Source: Vibrionaceae bacterium (GTDB lineage Bacteria; Pseudomonadota; Gammaproteobacteria; Enterobacterales; Vibrionaceae). From it: a stretch of 64,000 nt of DNA. Shown in pieces: positions 17,328 to 26,798 of the stretch. The stretch spans positions 124,001 through 188,000 of the forward strand of contig JAAEZQ010000003.1 of NCBI GenBank assembly GCA_018222805.1, in the 5' to 3' direction. The notes beneath the pieces are model-generated. The model did no database searches and had not been told where the DNA came from. It was given only the letters and a program-made list of their open reading frames with translations. Position 1 is the first letter of the stretch. Each line of letters begins with the position of its first letter. The position numbers were made by a program, and so were the translations under genes.

Positions 17328-17413
17328 CATATTGAATGCCTATAATTAACATATGTTTAAGTGCGTTTTTAGCCCTTTACCCTCTATACTTCGACAAATC
17401 CTTCAAAAAGGAA

Positions 17414-17448
17414 GAGTCGCTCCAAATAAAAGTAGCGACTCCTTTATT
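17414..17448 (+). terminator. Terminator after the toxin-like gene
   Basis: GAGTCGCT (17414-17421) pairs with AGCGACTC (17434-17441), followed by CTTTATTTT. It lies about 90 bp after the stop codon of the toxin-like gene. Confidence 0.75.
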
Positions 17449-17604
17449 TTATAAAAACTAATGGTTTTCAGTTCACTAAGTACTGTTGATATTTTAGCTA
17501 AACTAGAATAGGGCAACTTTCCGAGCTGTGTGATCTATCAGAACTAATAAAACCTTGAATTAATAGTACCGGTTACGGCCTAATCAGTCCATATATGGTA
17601 ATTG

Positions 17605-17669
17605 ATTGCGGTAAGAGTACGTGCCTTCTAAGGTTGTGGTCGTAGGTTCGAATCCTACAGGGCGTGCCA
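17605..17669 (+). pseudogene. Degenerate tRNA-Arg(TCT)-like 3' fragment (att-site relic)
   Basis: The 3' half of a tRNA is clear: CCTTCTAAGG (anticodon loop with TCT), the T-arm GTAGGTTCGAATCCTAC and the acceptor strand AGGGCGTGCCA ending at 17669. The expected 5' acceptor strand (GCGCCCT type) is missing upstream, and the anticodon stem does not pair well. This is what remains at one end of an element that integrated into a tRNA-Arg gene. A truncated integrase gene begins 50 bp downstream. Confidence 0.65.
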
Positions 17670-17718
17670 TTCCTGCCCTCAGCACAGTATTCCTATCGAA
17701 AATCGTTAGGACTGTGTC

Positions 17719-18177
17719 ATGTATTTAGTGAACAATCTCACAAAAACTCCACCACAAAATCTTAATTTAAACACCCCAATTCCGTCTTGTATAGACAGCT
17801 ACGTTCAAATTCGAGCGCAATACCATAAAACTTACATTGGGACGTTAAAGTACCGATTAGAGCGAATCAGCCGCTACTTTTCTTCTTATTTAATCAAAGA
17901 TCTCACCACAAGCCCTTATGCTAGGGATAACATCAACTCTTTCATCACTCATCGTCTATCTAGTGTTAAGCCAGGTACCGTTCGGAAAGATGCCGCAGCT
18001 CTGCAAGCGATGCTCAATTGGCTTCGTCGGGATATCGGCTTACAAATCCCAGATATTTTTAAACAGATACGGTTACCAAGAGATTACGGCGTTCGTCAAT
18101 TCATTCCCACTTTAACACCCAATGTGGTCAAGTTATTCCGTAGCTTCAGGGAATGGTTATTCTGTGACTCTCGATAA
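17719..18177 (+). pseudogene. Tyrosine integrase, N-terminal fragment
   Basis: 152 residues resembling the N-terminal SAM-like core-binding domain of phage-type tyrosine recombinases: QYHKTYIGTLKYRLERISRYFSSYL, INSFITHRLSSVKPGTVRKDAAALQAMLNWLRR and IRLPRDYGVRQF. The catalytic domain (Arg, HxxR, Tyr) is missing; after VKLFRSFREWLF the frame ends. Full-length members have 300-400 residues. It begins just downstream of the tRNA-Arg-like fragment, the usual position for an integrase next to its attachment site. Inactive relic. Confidence 0.65.
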
Positions 18178-18327
18178 GTAGTTCAATTAAGAGCACAAAA
18201 TTGATCAAAACAACCGCACTCACGTTAAAATCTACGCTATGTTGACGTTGAGGAATATAGAAATAGGTTACAATAAACTTTTGTGACTTTGGGTATAGGC
18301 AAAGTCACAATCGGACAAGGAGGCTGT

Positions 18328-18486
18328 ATGACCAGATTGTTAGCCATAGTGGTTTTGATTGTGATAGCGTTTGTGCTATTTCGTTATCGAACCAATGAAA
18401 AAGTCCAAAAAGCGACCATCATTATTCTGATAGGCGCATTCCTGATTTATACCGCATCGATAATGGTCGCGGAACTGATTCGCTAG
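18328..18486 (+). CDS. Small two-helix membrane protein (52 aa)
   Basis: The ATG at 18328 has a full Shine-Dalgarno sequence (AAGGAGG at 18317-18323, 4 nt spacing), preferred to a longer reading from 18283. The product has two hydrophobic helices, LLAIVVLIVIAFVLFRY and TIIILIGAFLIYTASIMVAE, separated by a short charged turn (RTNEKVQK). It lies 32 bp before the coiled-coil membrane protein gene on the same strand, so the two are probably one operon. I do not recognise a family; a role beside the downstream protein is inference. Confidence 0.7.
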   Translation: MTRLLAIVVLIVIAFVLFRYRTNEKVQKATIIILIGAFLIYTASIMVAELIR

Positions 18487-18518
18487 CAAAATAACGAGAT
18501 TCCTTGGAGTAATATACG

Positions 18519-19253
18519 GTGAGTTCTCAGAATAATATTGAAGAACATGAAGACGTGGTTGTGATTGAGCAGCGTGACAAGCGCACTCAGGTTTATATCG
18601 CAATTGCTGCGGTCTTGGGCATAGCTTTGGGTGGCTTAGTTGGCTCAGTTTTGACCGCAAACAAATGGGAATCGGCTTATCAAATTTTAGAAGATAAATA
18701 TCAGGCACTTGCTCAGGACAAAACGCAGCTAGTATCGCAAGTGAAAGTTCGTGAAGAAGGTTTGGATAAAGAAGTTGAGGACAAAGTCGCGGCACTTCTT
18801 GCAGCAAAAGAAGCTGAGCATCAAAAAGAGTTGAAAGCGCTACAATCGCAACTTACCGAAGTCGAGAAGGTTAACTTATCACTTGAGTCACAGGTGAAAC
18901 AGCAGAATGACAAGATTAACACGACTAAATCCGAGAACGAAAAGCTGACTCGCCAGAGTGGTATACAGGCGACCATGTTAGAACGTTCGCGAGATGTCTT
19001 TCAAAAAGAACTTAAGATCTCCCAAGAGTTAGAATCTTTAGAAAAAGAGCGCGAGAAATTACTCCCTAAAATTAATAAGTTGAAGAAAGAGTGCGATGTG
19101 TACCTAGAAGGCAAGTCTTGGGACGTGAAATCTGACGTGTGTAATAAACATGACGAAGCCTCATCACGACTAAGCCAAATTGATCAACTTACTGAAGTCT
19201 ACAAAATGGATTTAAAACAGATCAAAGAAATGAGTGAAGATATGGGGCTGTAA
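18519..19253 (+). CDS. Membrane-anchored coiled-coil protein
   Basis: 244 residues with a GTG start; CCTTGGAG lies upstream. A hydrophilic N-terminus (1-24) is followed by one membrane helix (VYIAIAAVLGIALGGLVGSVL, about 25-45). The remaining 195 residues are almost wholly heptad-rich coiled coil (Glu, Lys and Leu, e.g. KALQSQLTEVEKVNLSLESQ), with two cysteines near the end (KKECDVY, SDVCNKH). The topology suggests a small cytoplasmic tail and a periplasmic rod. Some Vibrio orthologues carry the label chromosome partitioning protein, but no ParA ATPase motif is present here. Probably cotranscribed with the 52-aa membrane protein gene before it. Confidence 0.75.
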   Translation: MSSQNNIEEHEDVVVIEQRDKRTQVYIAIAAVLGIALGGLVGSVLTANKWESAYQILEDKYQALAQDKTQLVSQVKVREEGLDKEVEDKVAALLAAKEAEHQKELKALQSQLTEVEKVNLSLESQVKQQNDKINTTKSENEKLTRQSGIQATMLERSRDVFQKELKISQELESLEKEREKLLPKINKLKKECDVYLEGKSWDVKSDVCNKHDEASSRLSQIDQLTEVYKMDLKQIKEMSEDMGL

Positions 19254-19280
19254 CCTTATCTTTTTCTCATATACTAACGA

Positions 19281-19303
19281 ATAAGGAGCCAATGGCTCCT
19301 TAT
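19281..19303. terminator. Hairpin between convergent genes
   Basis: ATAAGGAGCC (19281-19290), loop AAT, GGCTCCTTAT (19294-19303), then TTTAT. It serves the coiled-coil gene and possibly the convergent gene at 19325. Confidence 0.75.
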
Positions 19304-19324
19304 TTTATACCGTTGTGATACTGA

Positions 19325-19708
19325 CTAAATGCGTGATGCGTCATAGCCTGACGCCAGCAGTAGCTCTCTTTCACGTTTAATTAACTGTGCACGATCTTCG
19401 ATTAGTTCGTTTAACGCTAGGGAAGGCTTACCCGCAAACGTTTTGAATTCAGCGAAAGTTGTCGCCTTGGCAATTTCATCGATCATGCTGCTGATGACGT
19501 TACGAGCTTCACACGGGTTATCAACGGTTTTGAAATATTCAACTTGTTGTGCTGCCGTTTTCATTTCTGTCAGTAGTTCAAGAGGACTACTATCCTTCGC
19601 CACTGCCATGTAGTTATCAAGCACGCGTTTTGCGTACAGGAGTTCTGTTAGTGGGATATCTCGTCCGCTTTCGATTAGGGACTCGCTAAGGATCATACTT
19701 GAGCTCAT
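19325..19708 (-). CDS. Hypothetical protein (127 aa)
   Basis: I do not recognise this protein. The start chosen is the ATG at 19708 (MSSSMILSESLIESG), preceded by AAGGAATGGCA; ATG codons at 19714 and 19750 are in frame but have poorer or no ribosome sites. The sequence is soluble, mostly helical and acidic (LTELLYAKRVLDNYMAV, ISSMIDEIAKATTFAEFKTF, LIEDRAQLIKRERELLL). It has one cysteine and no known motif. It is a single gene between the convergent coiled-coil gene and the end of the sulfatase gene. Possibly a small cytoplasmic Vibrio-specific protein. Confidence 0.6.
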   Translation of the reverse strand: MSSSMILSESLIESGRDIPLTELLYAKRVLDNYMAVAKDSSPLELLTEMKTAAQQVEYFKTVDNPCEARNVISSMIDEIAKATTFAEFKTFAGKPSLALNELIEDRAQLIKRERELLLASGYDASRI

Positions 19709-19923
19709 TGCCATTCCTTTTTTGTCTTCTACACAGCTGTTGGTTTTCACTTGAGTCTAATTTATTGAAGTCCCAATGGGAATGGCTGAAGAGAAATTTA
19801 AACAATATTTTTAGTCTTTTATGGTGAATAATAATTCATTTTGCTGGTCGAGCTTAAAAATATTGTTTTTCCGGTACGCACTTTAATCACAATGTGAAAA
19901 AGCTACTTGTTCTTTACATGTGT

Positions 19924-19950
19924 AAAGAGGAGCCCAAATAGCTCCTCTTT
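19924..19950 (-). terminator. Hairpin after the LTA-synthase-like gene
   Basis: AAAGAGGAGC (19924-19933), loop CCAAATA, GCTCCTCTTT (19941-19950). It lies 29 bp beyond the stop of the minus-strand sulfatase gene. Confidence 0.65.
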
Positions 19951-19978
19951 GAATAGTAGTTACACAAAAATCATCCTC

Positions 19979-21919
19979 TTATTGGGAGCTGTACCAGCCG
20001 TGTTGATATGCTTTTGATGCAAATAGCGCATTTGCTTTTGCTCTTTCAACAATGGCTTCTTCGACATCAAGAGGTTGCATCGTTTTGCTTTCAAAGTCGT
20101 ATGACAAAGTAGTCACTTTTTCTCCAGGAGAGAACACGACTAAGTTATCACGCGTTAAGTAACCGAAGTTTTTGTCGTACTGCATCATAGCTCGTTCGTC
20201 TTCTCGTGCTAACGGCTTGGTCAGATCGCGCCCAATCATCGGACTTTTAGCATCAACGCCAATCAGTGAAAGCAGTGTTGGTGGCATGTCGATGTTGTTT
20301 GAAATTCGCTCGTCTTTGCGAGGTTCAATCCCTTTACCGATGATCAATGCAGGGATGTGGAAGTGTTTGACTGGCACTAAGTTAGCGCCTGATACACGAG
20401 CATCATGATCTGCAATCACGATAAATATGGTGTCATCCCAATAGGAAGATTTCTTTGCTTTGTCAAAGAAGGTACCAAGCGCGTAATCTGAATACTTCAC
20501 TGCATTATTACGCGTCATGTAGTTTTCATCATACTGCTCAATTTTACCTTGAGGGTATTCGTACGGGCTGTGGTTACTTGATGTGAATACTAAGCTGAAA
20601 AATGGTTTGTTATCCTTAGACAGTCGTTCGAACTCTTCATCAGCCTTGTTGTAAAGGTCTTCATCACTCACGCCCCATGAACCAACGAAACCTGGGTTGC
20701 GGTAATCTTTTTCTTCGACAATTTGTTCAAAACCGTTACCAAAGAAAAAGGTCTTCATGTTGTCGAAGTTTGCCTCACCGCCATAGATGAACTGTGTGTG
20801 ATAGCCTCGGTTTTTCAACAAATCTGCAATGGTAAAGAATCCAGTTTGGCTTTTGCTTAATTTCACTACCGAACGTGAAGGGGAGGGAGGGAAACCGGTG
20901 GTCACAGCTTCAATACCTCGTACTGAGCGCGTACCTGTGGCGTACATTTGCGTAAACAACCAGCCTTCTTCTGTTAATTTGTCTAGGTTTGGTGTCAATG
21001 GCAAGCCACCTAAAGCGCCCACAAACTGCGTACCCAAACTTTCTTGCAACAGGATGACTAAATTTTTAGGTTTTCCTTTGTAAGTCGCAGAGTTGTGATT
21101 CATTGTTGGTAATAGCTCGGGATTAAAATCCGACTTTCTGGAAGATAAGCGAACGATCTCCAACATTTTTTGGCTATCCATTTTGCCGTAAAACTGCTCA
21201 GCACTCTTTTCCGACTTCATATTATTGACGGCAAACAGCAGTGAGTATGAGGAGTTAAGGGTAAGGTCGTTCAGTAAAGGATCACTAGAGAAGGCAACCA
21301 TGGCTGGATTAAGAGGACGGTGACCAAAAGAAGAGCGCGCGCCTGCGACACCAATCAGCACAACCAAAATCGCTAACAAAGGGCGCCATTTCCAGTTGAT
21401 CTGCTGTGCAGAATCAGTCAGTTTTTTACTCCATTTCCAACCCAAAATGAGAGTGAGAGCGGTACCAGCTGCACCAATGAACAGTTCTAGCTTGTAACCT
21501 GTCCAGAGCATACTCATGACTTCTTTAGGATAAATTAAGTATTCGATGAACAGGCGGTTAGGGCGCAGGTCATACTCCTGAATAAACGGTGCGGTTGCCA
21601 ATTCCATGTAGACTAAAATCCACAGGCCAGCGACCATCCACAGGCGCAGCACCCACTTCCAGCCATCGCCTATTTTTCCGTTAAAAGGTAGCAGCGCAGA
21701 GAGCAGGGCTGGCAGAATAAATAACCAGCACAATGTGGCGACATCAACTCGTACGCCTTGGCCGAGAATATAAATGAAATCTTGAAATGATTCGATTCGG
21801 TCAGATTGCCAAAAGAGTAACAACACTCGTGAAAGAGATAAAAAAGCGAGTGAAAACAAAGAAAAAACAGCAATTGGCTGCAGTGGCCCCAAAATGGGTC
21901 TATTAAAGGTACTTCTCAT
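19979..21919 (-). CDS. LTA synthase-like membrane sulfatase
   Basis: 646 residues. Five membrane helices occupy about 10-195; the rest is a periplasmic alkaline-phosphatase-fold sulfatase domain starting at about 283 (KPKNLVILLQESLG with metal-binding Glu293). The nucleophile region reads TGTRSVRG (328-335), so Thr330 is the probable catalytic residue. Further signatures are TTGFPPSPSRS, FFSLVFTSSNHSPYEYP and FIVIADHDAR, with the Asp-His metal ligands. The family includes LtaS, OpgB-type phosphoglycerol transferases and phosphoethanolamine transferases. In a Gram-negative it more likely modifies periplasmic glucans or lipids than makes lipoteichoic acid; the substrate is not evident. Single gene. 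Confidence 0.85.
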   Translation of the reverse strand: MRSTFNRPILGPLQPIAVFSLFSLAFLSLSRVLLLFWQSDRIESFQDFIYILGQGVRVDVATLCWLFILPALLSALLPFNGKIGDGWKWVLRLWMVAGLWILVYMELATAPFIQEYDLRPNRLFIEYLIYPKEVMSMLWTGYKLELFIGAAGTALTLILGWKWSKKLTDSAQQINWKWRPLLAILVVLIGVAGARSSFGHRPLNPAMVAFSSDPLLNDLTLNSSYSLLFAVNNMKSEKSAEQFYGKMDSQKMLEIVRLSSRKSDFNPELLPTMNHNSATYKGKPKNLVILLQESLGTQFVGALGGLPLTPNLDKLTEEGWLFTQMYATGTRSVRGIEAVTTGFPPSPSRSVVKLSKSQTGFFTIADLLKNRGYHTQFIYGGEANFDNMKTFFFGNGFEQIVEEKDYRNPGFVGSWGVSDEDLYNKADEEFERLSKDNKPFFSLVFTSSNHSPYEYPQGKIEQYDENYMTRNNAVKYSDYALGTFFDKAKKSSYWDDTIFIVIADHDARVSGANLVPVKHFHIPALIIGKGIEPRKDERISNNIDMPPTLLSLIGVDAKSPMIGRDLTKPLAREDERAMMQYDKNFGYLTRDNLVVFSPGEKVTTLSYDFESKTMQPLDVEEAIVERAKANALFASKAYQHGWYSSQ

Positions 21920-22110
21920 ATTTACTTATTTGATAGATTTAATAATTGTGCGATGCGGTTTTAACACGCGTGGCGTGAAATAAACGTGAAACATAACCAC
22001 AATCTATATGTTAAAGGAGAAGTATCTGGGCTTTTACTAGGGAATGCGACGAGCCTCACTGATAGTTAGGTCAATAGTTGTGCAACCATACGCAGTCGCG
22101 TTTGGCTCGC

Positions 22111-22275
22111 TTATTCGGTTTTGGGGAACTCGTTCACAAACGTATTCCTCCCGTTTTGCCGAGGAGCAATCTCAACAGTGGCATTGTGCAGTAAAGCAAT
22201 GTCTTTGTAAATTGACATACCGAGCCTTCCTATTCGCGCCGGAAACACGATCGTGGATGTCATTTCTTTCCGTGA
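22111..22275 (-). pseudogene. Histidine kinase C-terminal remnant
   Basis: On the minus strand a frame reads ARIGRLGMSIYKDIALLHNA, then TVEIAPRQNGRNTFVNEFPKTE and a stop at 22111-22113. This is a decayed G2-box end of a HATPase_c domain (intact form roughly GSGLGMSIVKDIALLHNATVEI...GTxVxxxFPKxE). The upstream part of the kinase is missing. It lies directly after the truncated haemolysin gene in the same orientation, so one deletion probably joined the two genes. Confidence 0.5.
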
Positions 22276-22297
22276 GCATCATTACGGGCAGCGACTG

Positions 22298-22576
22298 TTA
22301 TTGAATAACGGTTGATACGAGGTTCTGAGCTTCGTCTTCCAGGTACTGTTCAAGAAATAGAGGCTCTTGTTCTGCAATACGAAACCCACAAACTGAAATA
22401 ATATTGTCGTTATTGATGAGCGTTAAATACGCAGGCATGAAAACTTTAAGTTCGGCAAAGAATGCTTCCTGATAACGCAGAGAAACATGCTCGATCACTT
22501 TATGCCAAAGAGGGTGAGTGTGGCTTACGATATCTAAAGTAAAACCCTGAATAGAAGTCTGTGCATGTTTTTTCAT
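22298..22576 (-). pseudogene. Thermostable haemolysin-like gene, truncated
   Basis: The N-terminal part of the Vibrio thermostable haemolysin family (delta-VPH type): MKKHAQTSIQGFTLDIVSHT, HPLWHKVIEHVSLRYQEAFF, FMPAYLTLINNDNIISVCGF and EPLFLEQYLEDEAQNLVSTV, then a stop. Complete members have roughly 200 residues; about 92 remain, so the C-terminal half is lost. The ATG at 22576 has GGAAG upstream and is preferred to the ATG at 22588. The usual downstream acyl-CoA-ligase-type genes are absent. What follows is the tail of a histidine kinase gene, so I read this as a deletion junction. Confidence 0.65.
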
Positions 22577-22733
22577 TGGCGCTTCCATTTATTGTGTAGT
22601 CACCACCAAAATAAAACCCGAAACTTAAGAAACTCTTAAGGAATGAAATTTAACTAAACTTTATGATTTAGAAATGCGGTTTCAGTAGCTTATGAGAATA
22701 GGGTTTTAGGGAAGGAGCGGGTGCTCAAAGAAA

Positions 22734-22768
22734 AAACAAGAGCCAATTGTGTGAACAACTGGCTCTTG
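22734..22768 (-). terminator. Intrinsic terminator of the proVWX operon
   Basis: On the minus strand CAAGAGCCAGTTGT (22768-22755), loop, ACAATTGGCTCTTG (22750-22737), then TTTTTT. One mismatch in a 14-bp stem. Confidence 0.85.
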
Positions 22769-22822
22769 GAAGTGTTTTATTTTGTGCTGTCACATAGCAC
22801 GATAGGAGTGGTTAGCTGACGG

Positions 22823-23830
22823 TTACATCGCCGCTTTCTTAGCTTCGGCTACCCAGCCATCGAACATTTTTTGGTGCGCTTTGATCCAGCCGTTCACATG
22901 AGATTCGATATCTGCAGTACTGTTTTTGCCCTGGCTCATCATCATGTTTTGCGCACTCACATCATTAATGTTGAGCTTAATGATTTCAAACAGCTTGGCG
23001 GCAGCCGGGTTTTTCTCGGTAAACTCTTTGTTTGCGACGATGCGCATTGAGTTCATTTCGAAACCGTAGTTCTTACCGTTTGGAAGGGTAGTGTCGATTT
23101 CGTCACGCTCACCAGGAAGAGAAGAGAATGGTACTTCTAACCACACGACGTCTTTACCTGGAACCAATACGCCACTTACCCAGTATGGAGTCCAAGTGTA
23201 GTAAAGAATTGGGTCGCCTTTCTTGTATCGAGAAATAGTGTCTGCGATGATCGCTGCATAGTTACCTTGGTTGTGTGTGACGGTGTCACGAAGTTTGAAA
23301 GCATCCATCTGGTGCTCAACCACCATTTCACAACCCCAACCTGGGTTACAGCCAGTTAAGTCTGCTTTGCCGTCACCGTTCGCATCAAACAGTTTCGCCA
23401 GTTTTGGATCTTTCAATTGGCCAATATTGGTAATGCCATATTTCTCTGCGGTTTTCTTGTCGATCAAGTAGCCTTGAGCTGCACCGCTGACGTACTGGCC
23501 TTTACGATAGAATTTTTCATCACCACCAGACATGGTGTACTTGTCGGCGTGAAGAGGGAACCAACCAACGGCTAGGAACGTAGCATCACCTTTAGCAATG
23601 GAAGTGTAACCAACGTTGTAGTCCACTTCTTTGGTTGGTTTGACGTCGTAGCCAAGCTCTTCCAACGCACGATTCACGATTAACGTTTGAAACGTCTCTT
23701 CTGCTACGGTTGATTGTACTGGTTGAACAGTCACACCTTCACCTGGTAGATCCGCTGCAATACTACTTGTCGAAAAAGCAATGGTACTTAGTGCCCCAAT
23801 AGAAAGGGTTGTCTTCCATGAACTATTCAT
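22823..23830 (-). CDS. proX: Glycine betaine/proline ABC transporter, substrate-binding protein
   Basis: 335 residues. The signal peptide ends at about 25 ([17 protein letters not shown]). The mature protein is an OpuAC-type binding protein ([70 protein letters not shown]). The Trp/Tyr clusters fit a cation-pi box for trimethylammonium compounds. It delivers glycine betaine and related osmoprotectants in the periplasm to ProVW. Its start overlaps the end of proW by 8 nt; it is the last gene of the operon, followed by a terminator. The whole locus is head to head with the ectoine genes. Confidence 0.93.
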   Translation of the reverse strand: MNSSWKTTLSIGALSTIAFSTSSIAADLPGEGVTVQPVQSTVAEETFQTLIVNRALEELGYDVKPTKEVDYNVGYTSIAKGDATFLAVGWFPLHADKYTMSGGDEKFYRKGQYVSGAAQGYLIDKKTAEKYGITNIGQLKDPKLAKLFDANGDGKADLTGCNPGWGCEMVVEHQMDAFKLRDTVTHNQGNYAAIIADTISRYKKGDPILYYTWTPYWVSGVLVPGKDVVWLEVPFSSLPGERDEIDTTLPNGKNYGFEMNSMRIVANKEFTEKNPAAAKLFEIIKLNINDVSAQNMMMSQGKNSTADIESHVNGWIKAHQKMFDGWVAEAKKAAM

Positions 23831-24902
23831 TCGTTTTTCTCCTAAGTTTTTCGTCGTCTTGGTTCGTTTTCAGTTTTAATAGGTATGAAACAGGACCCGT
23901 GTGATACCAGCGCAGTTTTGTATTACCAGCGTTTACGCCTAATACCTGAGTGATTCGGTCTAAAAGAATCGCAAGGATTACGATACCGATACCACCTACA
24001 GCCGCTAAACCCATATCAAGTCGCCCGATACCACGTAATACCATTTGACCCAAGCCTCCGACAGCGATCATGGAGGCGATAACCACCATAGAGAGCGAAA
24101 GCATCAGAGTTTGGTTTACACCCGCCATGATGGTTGGCAGTGCCAAAGGTAATTGGATGCGATAAAGCATCTGTTTTTTGCTTGCGCCGAACGAATGACC
24201 TGCTTCGATCAGCTCTTCTGGTACTTGTTGAATGCCCAGAATTGTCAAACGAACAACGGGCGGAAGTGCAAAAATAATCGTAACCACAACACCAGGAACA
24301 TTACCGATACCAAACAGCATTACGATAGGCACCAGATAAACGAACGCTGGTGTAGTCTGCATGGCATCTAAGATCGGCCTGACAAATTTTGCAGCTGTGT
24401 TACTTCTTGCTAGCCATATACCCAACGGTAGCCCAATCAATAGACAGAAGAATACGGCGGTTAAGACCAGTGACAGTGTGGTCATCGCTTGTGACCATGC
24501 GCCAATCAATCCAATGAATATCAGAGATAAAGCGGTCGAGACACCCAGTTTGAAGTTAGAGAATTGCCACGCGAGTAGAAACAGAACCAGAACCATGATC
24601 GGCGCTGGCGTTGACACAAGTGCAGTTTCAAAGGAGGTCAAAATAAAGTCGATAGGAACTCGAATAGCCTGAAAAACCGGGCGACCGTGATCCACTAGCC
24701 AATTTAGCCCCGTTTCTACCCAGTCATCGAGGGGAAGCACTGCTTCCTCAAACGGGTTCATGATATCGAAAGGTGCACGTTCAACCGTTTCTGAGATGAG
24801 CCAGTCGTTACTCGTCGCCGAGTCTGATGTTTGACCCCAGGGATCATCTTGCGCAGGAGCAGGCTGTGCCCACGGATCATTGTTTGTTTCTTCTGATGAC
24901 AT
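23823..24902 (-). CDS. proW: Glycine betaine/proline ABC transporter, permease
   Basis: 359 residues. A hydrophilic N-terminal extension (about 1-95, rich in Asp, Pro and Gln, e.g. [17 protein letters not shown]) precedes the binding-protein-dependent permease domain with its EAA-type loop ([21 protein letters not shown]). Such a long N-terminus also occurs in E. coli ProW. It forms the inner-membrane channel with ProV. It starts 4 nt after proV and overlaps proX by 8 nt, so the three are translated from one message. Confidence 0.93.
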   Translation of the reverse strand: MSSEETNNDPWAQPAPAQDDPWGQTSDSATSNDWLISETVERAPFDIMNPFEEAVLPLDDWVETGLNWLVDHGRPVFQAIRVPIDFILTSFETALVSTPAPIMVLVLFLLAWQFSNFKLGVSTALSLIFIGLIGAWSQAMTTLSLVLTAVFFCLLIGLPLGIWLARSNTAAKFVRPILDAMQTTPAFVYLVPIVMLFGIGNVPGVVVTIIFALPPVVRLTILGIQQVPEELIEAGHSFGASKKQMLYRIQLPLALPTIMAGVNQTLMLSLSMVVIASMIAVGGLGQMVLRGIGRLDMGLAAVGGIGIVILAILLDRITQVLGVNAGNTKLRWYHTGPVSYLLKLKTNQDDEKLRRKTNE

Positions 24903-24906
24903 TGCC

Positions 24907-26094
24907 TTACTCCTTGTCTAGTGTTTGCAGAAGACGTGATTTAGTCACGACGCCAAAGTAGGTACCTTGTTCATCGACAACGGGTACTGCATAAGGAACG
25001 TCAGCAACCACGCCCAGAATATCGTTAATGGATTGGTGTGGTTGGAGCGTGACATCGTTCTCTAGCTGTGCACTGGACAAAGAACGGTTCTCTTTGTGTG
25101 CTGAACGCAATGACTCAAGGGAAACAATGCCGGAGTAGCGGCTGGATTTGTCTATGACGATACCGTATTCACGATCATGGTCCATGAGTATCTGCATTGC
25201 AGAGCCCGGACCGTCGTTATCCGATTTTTTAAAGACGGCCGCCGGTTTTTTACGAGCGATATCTTTAACCGTCAAAACACTGGCTATGTTTACGCCGCGG
25301 AAGAAGGCCTCGACATAATCATTTGCAGGATTGTGAAGGATTTCATCTGGTGTACCGACTTGAACAACCACACCATTTTGCATGATCGCAATTCGGTCAC
25401 CGATTCGCATCGCTTCGTCAAGATCGTGAGAAATGAACACAATCGTCCGCTTATCGTCGTTCTGTAAACGGATAAGCTCATCTTGCATTTCAGTTCGAAT
25501 TAATGGGTCAAGGGCAGAGAAAGCCTCGTCCATCAGGAGAATATCAGGGTCACAGGCAAGGGCTCTAGCTAGGCCAACTCGCTGCTTCATACCACCCGAT
25601 AATTCATCCGGAAAAGATTCTGCATAAGGATCGAGTCCTACTCGTTCAAGAGCGGAGAGCGCACTGGCATGACGTTCTTCCACACCAACGCCCGCGAGCT
25701 CAAGGCCAAACGCTGCGTTTTCAATCACCGTCATGTGCGGCATCAGTGCAAAGCTTTGGAAAACCATTGAGATATTGTTACGACGAACTTTTCTTAGTGC
25801 ATCTTCAGAGATGTGGGCGATATCTTCACCTTTAAGGTAGACACTCCCTTTGGTTGGTTCAATCAGTCTGTTTAGGAGGCGGACAAGAGTGGATTTACCT
25901 GAGCCAGAAAGACCCATAATTACGAAAATCTCACCTTCGTTGATGGAAAGAGAAACATCATTTACACCGACCGTTAAACCAGTTTGCTCGAAGATGTTGT
26001 CTTTATCGACACCTTTGTCGATAAGTGAGAAAGCACGCTCTGGGTTTTCACCAAACACTTTATAAAGTCCCTTAACTTCCAGTATGGGGTCCAT
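24907..26094 (-). CDS. proV: Glycine betaine/proline ABC transporter, ATPase
   Basis: 395 residues. ABC ATPase with Walker [10 protein letters not shown] (61-69), signature [15 protein letters not shown], Walker [13 protein letters not shown] and H-loop FISHD. The last 120 residues form a tandem CBS module ([20 protein letters not shown] ... [20 protein letters not shown]), the ionic-strength sensor in this transporter class. It is first in the proVWX operon. The promoter must lie in the roughly 700-bp region shared with ectA. In V. parahaemolyticus the related proU and ect operons are osmotically induced and repressed by CosR; I cannot confirm the same sites here. Confidence 0.94.
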   Translation of the reverse strand: MDPILEVKGLYKVFGENPERAFSLIDKGVDKDNIFEQTGLTVGVNDVSLSINEGEIFVIMGLSGSGKSTLVRLLNRLIEPTKGSVYLKGEDIAHISEDALRKVRRNNISMVFQSFALMPHMTVIENAAFGLELAGVGVEERHASALSALERVGLDPYAESFPDELSGGMKQRVGLARALACDPDILLMDEAFSALDPLIRTEMQDELIRLQNDDKRTIVFISHDLDEAMRIGDRIAIMQNGVVVQVGTPDEILHNPANDYVEAFFRGVNIASVLTVKDIARKKPAAVFKKSDNDGPGSAMQILMDHDREYGIVIDKSSRYSGIVSLESLRSAHKENRSLSSAQLENDVTLQPHQSINDILGVVADVPYAVPVVDEQGTYFGVVTKSRLLQTLDKE

Positions 26095-26798
26095 GTAATC
26101 GTCCTTTTTTGTGTCTAACGCTTTGTACTCTAATTAATTTTCGAAAAAATATCAACGAAGTAGGTATAAATGTGATTTTGGTTCCACCTGTATTGAGGTG
26201 ATTGTTAGCAATGTTTCTGCATTGATTTATGTGAATAAATACAGATGCTTAAGATTGTTTTGTTGCGGTTTATTTAGCCCTTAACGCGAGCGTAAATTAA
26301 TTTTGAAGTTTATTAGACATTTTTGTGTAGATGACCTGTATGCACCACAACCAATTTTTGAGCGTTTTCGCTTCGAATTTAAAATTAGAGGTCAAATGAT
26401 TAGATGTCGAATTGTTAGTGCATATGTCAGAGTTGAGATGCATCCGCTAGTAAAATGGTGACGAGAATTGTTTGTAAACTTAGATCAATTGATTAGCAAG
26501 GAACCTATTTGAGTGCTTTCATGCGATGAAGGAGCCCAAAAGAGTACCTTCATTCATTGATAGGCTTTATTTTCTCCCGAAAAATAGAGAGCGTTCAAAA
26601 TTATATTTGCTAATTTACCGCGTTCCGCGTTACTAACAGCTTCTGGATAAGATTAGAACTCAAATATTTTAATATATGGTTAAATGGCACTAAAATGTGA
26701 TATCCATCACATAAAGGTAGATATAATCCACGAATATTTGATTTTTGGTGGCGAGAGATGCCCATAATAATAGCGAAATTAATTAGACCTCAAAGGAT
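26095..26798. promoter_or_regulatory. Shared proV / ectA regulatory region
   Basis: About 700 bp without a credible gene, very AT-rich, between two divergent osmoprotection operons. Visible elements are a CRP-type site and -10 box near ectA (26696-26727). TTGATTTATGTGAATAA at about 26220 vaguely resembles a LuxR/OpaR-type box but is too weak to claim. The length suggests several regulators act here. Confidence 0.6.
26696..26727 (+). promoter_or_regulatory. Consensus CRP site and -10 box of the ect operon
   Basis: TGTGATATCCATCACA (26696-26711) is a full CRP consensus (TGTGA-N6-TCACA). TATAAT follows at 26722-26727. A start about 7 bp after the -10 would place the CRP site centre near -30, overlapping the -35 region, where bound CRP would block rather than help this promoter. 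No good -35 hexamer is seen. Confidence 0.6.

Noticed and set aside
17605..17669. Functional tRNA-Arg
   Set aside because: The 5' acceptor strand is missing and the anticodon stem does not pair, so it is called a fragment.
22044..22304. 86-codon plus-strand frame
   Set aside because: It is antisense to the histidine kinase remnant, which gives a better homology-based reading on the minus strand.
26216..26243. Possible LuxR/OpaR quorum-sensing box upstream of proV
   Set aside because: The match to the consensus is partial and such AT-rich sequence gives chance matches easily.
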